From assembly GCA_002803225.1 (NCBI GenBank), contig NXFV01001365.1, forward strand, positions 1 to 64,000: a stretch of DNA of 64,000 bases, in the 5' to 3' direction. The translations under genes were made by a program, and so were the position numbers. The DNA comes from Gamarada debralockiae. Lineage: Eukaryota; Ascomycota; Leotiomycetes; Helotiales; Hyphodiscaceae. Positions 57,617-64,000 of this stretch are shown here, in pieces; the first letter of the stretch is position 1, and every line of letters starts with the position of its first letter. The notes under the pieces are model-generated. The model was not told where the DNA came from, did no database searches, and saw only the letters and a program-made list of their open reading frames with translations.

Positions 57617-58357
57617 CGTGGGAGCATTGAGTAGGTGTTGAAGCTTCGCCGGAGACAACGTGGAGACGCAGAGCCCAGAGGTAAGGCTCACAGATCGAAG
57701 AACGTAACAAAAAATAAGAGAGGAGTGTTATGAAGAAATTGAAGCGATTTTGAGCCCCTTTTAGAAAATTGAAGAGGTGTGGTATGTGGCCATGAAGGTC
57801 GCAAGATTAAACCGCGTTTCTCTAGGGTAAATTTTTAGCGCGATTTGACCCCTGTCATTTCAAAAATAGATCGACTTCTAGCCTTCAACCTTCACTCTTT
57901 CTACACTTCACTTCACTCAAATCACTTCTTTTGAGAATTATCGATCAAAGGTTCCAGTCCTCCACATGTATCTTGGCAAACTGTCGACTTTGCTCTTCTT
58001 CTTTCCTTCTACTCTACACCGCTTCGTTTTCTGTTCTTACTCTCCACTTGCTATTACGAATCCATCCACTCAGATGGTATCAGGCATCGAAGGCGAACAC
58101 TGCCCTAGTTATCTATACATGCAACAAGTTTCTGATAGGGGAAATATCCAAGGCGAAGTAAACGGCTGTAATTTCAATCATTTGCAGGTAAGCTACAACA
58201 TTGGTCTCGAGAACCCTGGGATTTTGAGTTGAAACAATCGTCAACGGCCATCTAAGACGGGTCTAGGACTTCGACATAAACCATTCACCCGCGCATTCAA
58301 CGCACATTCGTTGAGAATATTTTAGCATTCAAGCTCTTACCTTTCCGCCCTACAGTA
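57617..58357. other. Intergenic, 741 bp
   Basis: Upstream of the GUP1-like gene. Short plus-strand frames at 57931-58232 have no recognisable content. Confidence 0.45.
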
Positions 58358-59710
58358 ATCACCATAACACTCCTGAAGTTGTCCAACGAGTTGCTTTAGA
58401 GATCATCCAGAGCAATTCAGTACCGAGGACCTCTCAACCATCTCTCTGTGCTCTCGTCGTCTCTCGGAAGTCGAACAATCATCGAGAAACCACGTTTAGC
58501 ACAGTATGTTAAGAAATACAAAGCATCTGAGCCAATTGATATGGTGCTGGACAAATCCTTCTTGAAGGTTTTGTCAAACAGACATCGATCTTTCATATCC
58601 CAAGAAGTTCTGACACGATTCCTGCACCCGTTGCATGATCAATTCGAAGGTCAGTGGTTCCAAATTATTTTCGAAGGTAGAAGCTGGGATGCTTTTATTG
58701 CGATGCTGCTGCTTCTTTTTGCTCGTAACTTCGAATCGATCACCATGCGAACATTTGGCGCTTCTGGCCGCGAAGCCTACGACGATGATTACCCATACAT
58801 CGAGAAGGTTTCGCAGCAGATGAAGATTCTCCAGGATGGATCTAAATCCACGAAACCTTGCATGTCCCGACTTTGCAAGGTTAGCCTTAAGCAAAGCATC
58901 CCGCAGAACTTTCGATCCTCAGAGTTTTGCCATATTTGAGGCTCAAATCAAAGTATTCACTATGGTCGCATTGGGAAATCACGATACTCCTTTCACCGGA
59001 CTCTGGTTCCCAGGAACGAAATACGGCATTACCGACTTGCGTCTCGGTACCAGCCAAATAGACTTGAAGGACTGAAAAGATTTCTCCAGTGCTTCCCTTC
59101 TTTGAAGCGATTCAGACTCCGTCACGATGATTCGATGCTGCCACTGAATCTATACGGCATTCTAACTCACGTTGAAAGCTGTCTCAAAGAACTAAACATT
59201 GACATACCTTTTCAAAGTTATCGAGACTTCGTCGAGCAGCCTGAGCGGGAGTATGATGATGGTTGGGATGGCATTAATGACGATGAGGAGGGCGACGACG
59301 ATGAAGAGAGTGGCGATGAGGATGATGTCGGTAAAGATCACTCCGAGGGAGAACTATATTCCATGATCAGAGATCTTCCAAATTTTCGAGCTCTGAGAAC
59401 GATCATGATGGATGCTGGTGTTTCCAACAGATCCGACTATGGAGGAGGATTTGGAGCAGTGGCAAGACTGAGTAAATTCTGCGTTGGAGAGAGGTGTGCT
59501 GCTCACTCTAGAAAAATCACATGTGGTGGCGAGATAAGGAATGGTCTTGGATCTCTGGTCAACGAGAGCGTCAGAAAGCTCAAAGCCCTGTCGTCTCCCT
59601 CTGCAAGTGTTTTTAAAGTGCTTCTTTCATTATGTGCTAACAATCATACGGTACAGCCCTTATTCTTCTATCTTTTCAAATCCATTGGGTGCCATTTCGC
59701 CATGCCCTGA
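58358..59710 (+). pseudogene. Decayed F-box protein gene
   Basis: An F-box-like start is spread over three frames near 58370-58500: KLSNELL, LEIIQSN, then a block readable as STEDLSTISLCSRRLSEV. Two or more small indels are therefore needed. Downstream frames at 58448-58939, 58836-59075 and 59102-59710 look like one former protein. They contain SFISQEVLTRFLHPLHDQ, LWFPGTKYGITDLRLGTSQI and, later, RFRLRHDDSMLPLNLYGIL with a strongly acidic stretch (DDEEGDDDEESGDEDD) and LPNFRALRTIMM, an LRR-like piece. Part of the frame changes may be introns, but the F-box itself is broken. Probably an LRR-type F-box pseudogene. Confidence 0.6.
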
Positions 59711-60412
59711 ATCATTGGCACACACCAAACTGAACAGCGCCAAGATGTCTACATGAACAACCTCAATGGACCTACTGAACACATGGGGAGCCAAGCAATT
59801 TTCAAGTCACAGACCTTACAACTAGAATCTCAGAAAAACGAAGAAAGGACGTCCTCTGCCCAGCCTATCGTTGCTCGTTGCCATTGACAAAGATGGCAGA
59901 TTACTCACGCCCTAACCAAAGCCATTTCTTAGCGAGATTGACCCTTGTCGCTTCAGAAAAGCGAGCCGACTTTCAATATTCAACTTTCATCCACAACTTG
60001 AACATCTTGAGGTCTTCAGGGTTGAGCTACAATTCAAAATCAAGAGGCTCTCTACTTACAAATTAATTGGCTAGGCCCGGATCTCAAGAGATTATATTTC
60101 AGGGCAAGATCTAAAACTGCAACTTGTCTTCGTTTCCAGCGTGATTTGGGTGACATGTACAGCGGAAGACAGAGTTGATGAAATCCAAGTCGCTCCCTAC
60201 AAGAGTACAAGGCCCTTCGACAAAGCTCTAAGGATATTTCATATGTCATGTTACTCCTCGTTCGTGCTAGAAAATCGAGGGAACATAGCTGTCGTTTCTA
60301 ATTCTGTCCTTTTTGTGTTGTGAAAGGTTCCCAAATCCCGAAGTGAAGTGTTTCGAATGATGATTTTGGTCACCAGCTAAAGTTTTTATAGGACTTTCCA
60401 CCACTAAGCTCG
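59711..60412. other. Non-coding remnant sequence, 702 bp
   Basis: Between two F-box remnants. Short frames only; nothing recognised. Confidence 0.4.
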
Positions 60413-60830
60413 GTGTTACTTATCATGCCAGTCCTCCCGTTGGCGAGCGAGCTATACATAGAGATATTTCGACATTTGGATAGCAGGAAACTACTGAAGG
60501 TCTCCCTCTGCTCTCGCTACTTTTGCAAGCTGGCGCGGTTTTTTCTGTATCTGTATTATGTTGGCTTACCTATGAAAAGGGCATATTCTGAGTTTTCCCT
60601 TGCGTGATATTGGATAATCTAGACTTGGCTTGACACGTCAAACATTTAGTGTCAGCACCATATCTTCTTTTAGACGAATCCGAGTCTGTCAAGAAAAATC
60701 GCTGGGTCACCGAATGGCATGAGATGTTTATAGATCAAGATTCTCCTAGCTTGCTATGAGAACTATGAGCGTTTGAATAAATGGTATAACGAGCTGTTCG
60801 AGGAACCAAACTGGGACGCTATCGTTGCAC
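60413..60830 (+). pseudogene. Second F-box gene remnant
   Basis: LPLASELYIEIFRHLDSRKL then LKVSLCSRYFCKLARFFLY is a clear F-box with correct spacing from near 60430. The frame stops at 60605. A further piece, SVKKNRWVTEWHEMFIDQ, lies near 60687-60750 in another frame. No complete gene can be built. Confidence 0.65.
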
Positions 60831-60956
60831 AATCTTGAATCGGTTAGGATGATAGTATACAGTTCACACTATCTCGAGGAGCTCGACTTCCATCGTCCGT
60901 ATATCGAAATGGTCATGCGGTATATGAAATTGTTTCAGTATAGCTCCGACTTCACA

Positions 60957-61223
60957 TCACCTTGACTTTGGGAAAGCTTTAGACAGTCTGTTGAAGGAGA
61001 GATTTGGCCAATCCCTTTCCGTTTGGCTCTTCCTTACCTGGAGCTCAAATCTGTCCGGAAATTGAGCGGCGATCTTGAGATTCCGCTGTTCCGTATACTG
61101 CGCCAAGTCCTTCATCCAAAATGACTCGTACTGGCTCTCCCAGTCATCGTTCTCATCACGCCAACCGGTCGAATAACCCCAATAGTTTGCATCGAGGATC
61201 AGATCCTCGAGGAAGTGTCCCAC
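60957..61223 (-). pseudogene. Inverted fragment of an F-box/LRR-like gene
   Basis: The minus-strand frame reads HFLEDLILDANYWGYSTG, then DENDDWESQYESFWMKDLAQ and RNLKIAAQFPDRF. This resembles the LRR-like middle of fungal F-box proteins (LEDLILDA, L-x-x-LKIAA). It is opposite in strand to the F-box remnants on both sides, indicating a local inversion. Confidence in the family is modest. Confidence 0.5.
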
Positions 61224-61309
61224 TTAACCAAGAAAGTCATCTAAGTTTGGAGGGCTCCGCCGATGGGTCTTCCGCCGGCGTGATTTTATTGCAATCGTTT
61301 CAGTGAAGG

Positions 61310-62210
61310 AAAGAACTGGAGAAAGTTCGCAGCCATTATTGTCAAGATTGCAGCATTTAAGTGTCAAGTTTGTGACTCCAAATTTCATTCACGTTCTTTG
61401 AATAGGTCGGCACCAGGAGTAACTCGTTTCCCGGGGAGAAATATTGTCCAATTTAATTCGAAGGTGTATAGATTGCTTTAATGGACGATGAAGTCCAGTG
61501 TTTGCTGATAATTTACCACCCAATTTGGAGCGTCTGAAATTGTGAGTCGTATCACAGCAACTTTTTGACTTTTTGGCTGTTATTTTTTGGTCGTGGATGG
61601 GTCTCTCCAAGTCCGAGGACTGCGAAGCTGTTGTTTCAGAGAATGGAAGAAGCATATCAACATTCAGGAGTTTGGACTGTCTTGGAAGAGTTCGCCTCGA
61701 AGTTAGGGGCGATGTTCACAGTGGCCAAGCCAGTCAGAAACGATGACTTTTGATGTAATAGCTAATGTTGGACCTTTTCCGATTCTTACTTGGAAGGGTA
61801 GCACTCAGGCGTTCCATCATAGTGTGCTTAGACAGCAAGAAAGTGTTCCGCAACTAGCGTGTATTATCTACTGCGAGGACGATCTTAGATCTCGTCTTGA
61901 AATCTTTCATGGAATACGCTTTTCCACGTGGTGCAGGCAACTTCCAAATTTCCAGCCGGAAGGCTCTCGCGACTATTGAGGTACCGATTTTGTCAGCCAT
62001 TCATTTGGATATCATACCCCAAATCTCACCCCCGCGATCCCGAACTTTTACTCGGCTCCTCCACCAGTGCGACACAAACTGAAGATCCTCTCGACCATAT
62101 CCAATCACGTGATGACATGAATATTAAATTCTTGGCTCCAGGCAGTGAATCGTACAGGGAATCGTACACTAACGCACGTCACCAGCTTGCCTGTATATGT
62201 TAGGAGCTTT
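61310..62210 (+). other. Degenerate coding-like sequence, identity unknown
   Basis: Short plus-strand frames (for example REWKKHINIQEFGLSW / MEEAYQHSGVWTVLEEFASK, and VPQLACIIYCEDDLRSRLEI) are separated by stops. It probably continues the F-box-related debris. Confidence 0.35.
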
Positions 62211-62377
62211 GCTCTCATCTCCTCTTCATAGCTTATTCTCTTCGTACGATAGTTGATAGTTGAATTGATAACTTATTTTCATCTTGAGATTAAAATAGAA
62301 AATCGATTTACTGCTGATTAGAAATAATAAACATTAGATATAGTATAATGCTAGAGTACGCATTTAATTAAAAGCTA

Positions 62378-62664
62378 CCGTAGTAGTTGGCATATAAGAT
62401 AATATCTTATATGATTTTTTGCCACTCCTTTTGAAATAGGACCATATATTATACGACTAGTATATTATACGAATTCGCGCGTTTGGGGTATAATTATAGC
62501 GAGTAACCACTATAATTACAGGGTATAAAGCCTAAACGGCTCCCGTGCGGTGTCAATTAAGATAATATCTTGTATGATTGCTTGGTCAACCTTCAATTGG
62601 AACCATATCTTGTATGGCTAGTATCGTATATAACCACTATTATCTTATCTGCCATTTACTACGG
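62378..62664. mobile_element. MITE of 287 bp with TA flanks
   Basis: Terminal inverted repeats of about 28 bp (CCGTAGTAG, then GGCA-ATAAGATAATA on each side with few mismatches) are flanked by TA at 62376-62377 and 62665-62666. Two diverged direct copies inside begin AAGATAATATCTT and share GGACCATAT/GGAACCATAT and GACTAGTAT/GGCTAGTAT blocks about 180 bp apart. Non-coding. The TA duplication suggests a Tc1/mariner-type mobiliser. Confidence 0.8.
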
Positions 62665-62834
62665 TAGGTCTACTATACAAATATACGTACTATGCCATGG
62701 TCCGGCCTGAAACTAGTAGAGATACCCGGTTGTATTATGGTCATGAAACGGCACTAAAACAGTACTGAGCCACGAGCTGGAATTCAAACGCAAACAAACT
62801 CTGAAAGGTATAGCATTAGCCCGGCTCAGTCTCT

Positions 62835-63998
62835 TCAATTACAATAAATGCCTGTGCACTGCCCCCTCTTGGCCTTCCTCATATGATGAAGCATTATGCT
62901 CGACGGATTAGCGCAGATAAAAGCTGGAAAGGTGCAAATGTTGGCATTACAACAATTGCTTGTCCAGCAGATCCCGCCTGAGCCACAGTCACTATCTTGG
63001 GTGCAGGTGGGGGCGGTACAATACTGGTTCTGCAAGCAAACACTTTGGCCATTGGCATCATAGCCACATGTGCAATCGCCTAGGGGGCCGCACGAGGGGT
63101 CATAAATTATGTTGAAGCTGCCGCAGACCCCCGGGTTGGAGCAACTACCACAGGAGGTGTCATTTGGATCATTGATGGTCGCGGACTGCTGAATGGAGTT
63201 GGAGGGCGCGGACGACAGAGATGCGAGAACCTCTGTGGAGGTACCTGCCTGCAGCGTCAGCGGGAGCGGGAACTCGGACGAGTATAGCTTCAGGCAGGCG
63301 TCCTGGGCGAGGCCGGCTGAACTGAAGGAGTTGTACACCGCAATCAAAGTCTCCAGGACGGCGAGGGCCGCAACACCATAGTTGGCAATTGCTCCGAATG
63401 TGGCTAGAGCGGCGAGTACCTCCGGTCCTGCAGTTATGCCCGCGGCGAGGACTAAAGCGAGCAGGGCCTCTGTGCCGATCGCTTTCTCTAAGCCTTGTAG
63501 AATGAGATTGCCCACTGTGGACCAGTTAGTTGTGGAGCCGATGAGGCCTCCGGCCAGGCCGCCGATGATCCAATTGTTGATGCTATTCTCGCACTTTATC
63601 TCGTCGCTGTTGGCCCCCGGGAACTGACATGACCAGGTGAACTGTCCGTTGCTAGAGCCTGGTGCCAAGTTGCACGGGGTTGGGCCAACGCCCAAGGATG
63701 GTGTGAGGTCTGTCACAGGCTGCTGACATTGGTCTGTCAGTTGCAGGACGACAAAGAAGTCGGTCTCTGTAAATCTCTTGGAGAGAATGTCGCGGTTCTG
63801 GAGGGAGGAAGAGTTCGCCTGAGATGCCAGTTGTTGGGCAAAGTTCGCAATATCGATATCAATGACAAGAGAGCAATCTGGAGTGGCGAAGTGCAGGCCA
63901 GTGGTGTCGATGTACAAGGAGTTTCCTTCGGAGTCAACAATGCCGAGCTTGGTGGGCTCCGAAAGATCAATGACGTAGGTGTTGCCATCACTACCCAT
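62835..63998 (-). CDS. Uncharacterised protein with Ala-rich hydrophobic core and Cys-rich C terminus
   Basis: An open frame of 387 aa reaches 2 nt from the window edge. ATG at 63998 may be the start or an internal Met, so the N terminus and any signal peptide are unresolved. The first ~130 residues are polar (LYIDTTGLHFATPDCSLVIDI) with paired Cys. Residues about 140-225 are Gly/Ala-rich and hydrophobic (IIGGLAGGLIGSTTNW, ALLALVLAAGITAGPEVLAAL), like membrane or pore-type helices. The last 110 contain 20 or so Cys in EGF- or WAP-like spacing (CGSCSNPGVCGS, CTQDSDCGSGGICW, CCNANICTF). Many Cys imply an extracellular destination. Function unknown. Confidence 0.75.
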   Translation of the reverse strand: MGSDGNTYVIDLSEPTKLGIVDSEGNSLYIDTTGLHFATPDCSLVIDIDIANFAQQLASQANSSSLQNRDILSKRFTETDFFVVLQLTDQCQQPVTDLTPSLGVGPTPCNLAPGSSNGQFTWSCQFPGANSDEIKCENSINNWIIGGLAGGLIGSTTNWSTVGNLILQGLEKAIGTEALLALVLAAGITAGPEVLAALATFGAIANYGVAALAVLETLIAVYNSFSSAGLAQDACLKLYSSEFPLPLTLQAGTSTEVLASLSSAPSNSIQQSATINDPNDTSCGSCSNPGVCGSFNIIYDPSCGPLGDCTCGYDANGQSVCLQNQYCTAPTCTQDSDCGSGGICWTSNCCNANICTFPAFICANPSSIMLHHMRKAKRGQCTGIYCN

Positions 63999-64000
63999 GA

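Noticed and set aside
62763..62828. tRNA-like sequence on the minus strand (7-8 bp outer stem CTGAGCC/GGCTCAG, T-loop-like GTTTGAATTCC)
   Set aside because: T-stem and anticodon stem do not pair and the B-box is degenerate. At best a dead tRNA-derived piece, possibly a chance hairpin downstream of the Cys-rich gene.
1..64000. CRISPR arrays, bacterial operons, riboswitches
   Set aside because: Introns and fungal families throughout show eukaryotic nuclear DNA, and no regularly spaced identical repeats were seen.

Overview
The window looks like nuclear DNA of a filamentous ascomycete (Pezizomycotina). Genes have several short introns (mostly 45-90 nt) with GTAAGT-like donors and CTAAC/TACTAAT branch sites. 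Fungus-specific families are present (HET domain, NACHT, Zn2Cys6, RTA1, PDR-type ABC, GUP1). Mobile elements have become AT-rich and full of stop codons, which is the usual outcome of repeat-induced point mutation (RIP). Gene models below were spliced by hand and the reading phase was checked across junctions unless stated.

Layout. 1-1,902 (-): 5' part of a PHO84-like phosphate transporter with a poly-Glu loop. 2.6-5.9 kb (+): five-exon gene ending in a nucleoside-phosphorylase-like domain. 6.2-6.7 kb (-): CorA-like remnant cut off at the end of a short hAT-like element (6,695-7,890). 8.3-11.5 kb (-): NACHT gene with a frameshift and a nonsense codon. 12.2-14.7 kb (-): M28-family peptidase. 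15.5-18.0 kb (+): MFS transporter. 18-24.8 kb: repeats, a Ser/Thr-rich membrane protein gene, a MITE, a mariner-type remnant and an SDR pseudogene. 24,836-30,303: degenerate hAT transposon with a perfect 8-bp target duplication and a nested insertion. 31.8-33.7 kb (-): HET-domain gene. 34.7-36.0 kb: HET and ankyrin remnants. 36.3-37.5 kb (-): RTA1 gene. 38.3-40.0 kb (-): P450 pseudogene. 40.6-43.3 kb (+): Zn2Cys6 regulator. 43.6-44.8 kb (-): FAD oxidoreductase with a C-terminal frameshift. 45.6-50.4 kb (+): PDR-type ABC transporter. 50.7-51.3 kb (-): small membrane protein. 51.7-52.8 kb (+): stand-alone serine-hydrolase effector-type gene. 53.2-54.8 kb (+): C2H2 protein. 55.0-55.4 kb: ~148-bp degenerate repeats. 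55.6-57.6 kb (-): GUP1-like acyltransferase. 58.3-62.0 kb: decayed F-box genes. 62.4-62.7 kb: MITE. 62.8-64.0 kb (-): Ala-rich, Cys-rich protein gene.

Two themes stand out. First, parts of the fungal NLR/heterokaryon-incompatibility toolkit recur across 50 kb: phosphorylase-like domain, NACHT, HET, HET fragment, ankyrin fragment and SesB-like hydrolase. Some are intact and others are visibly dying, as expected for fast birth-and-death of allorecognition genes. Second, 36-50 kb holds an RTA1 gene, a dead P450, a zinc-cluster regulator, an FAD oxidoreductase and a PDR pump, which resembles a xenobiotic-response neighbourhood. No polyketide, peptide or terpene synthase is visible.
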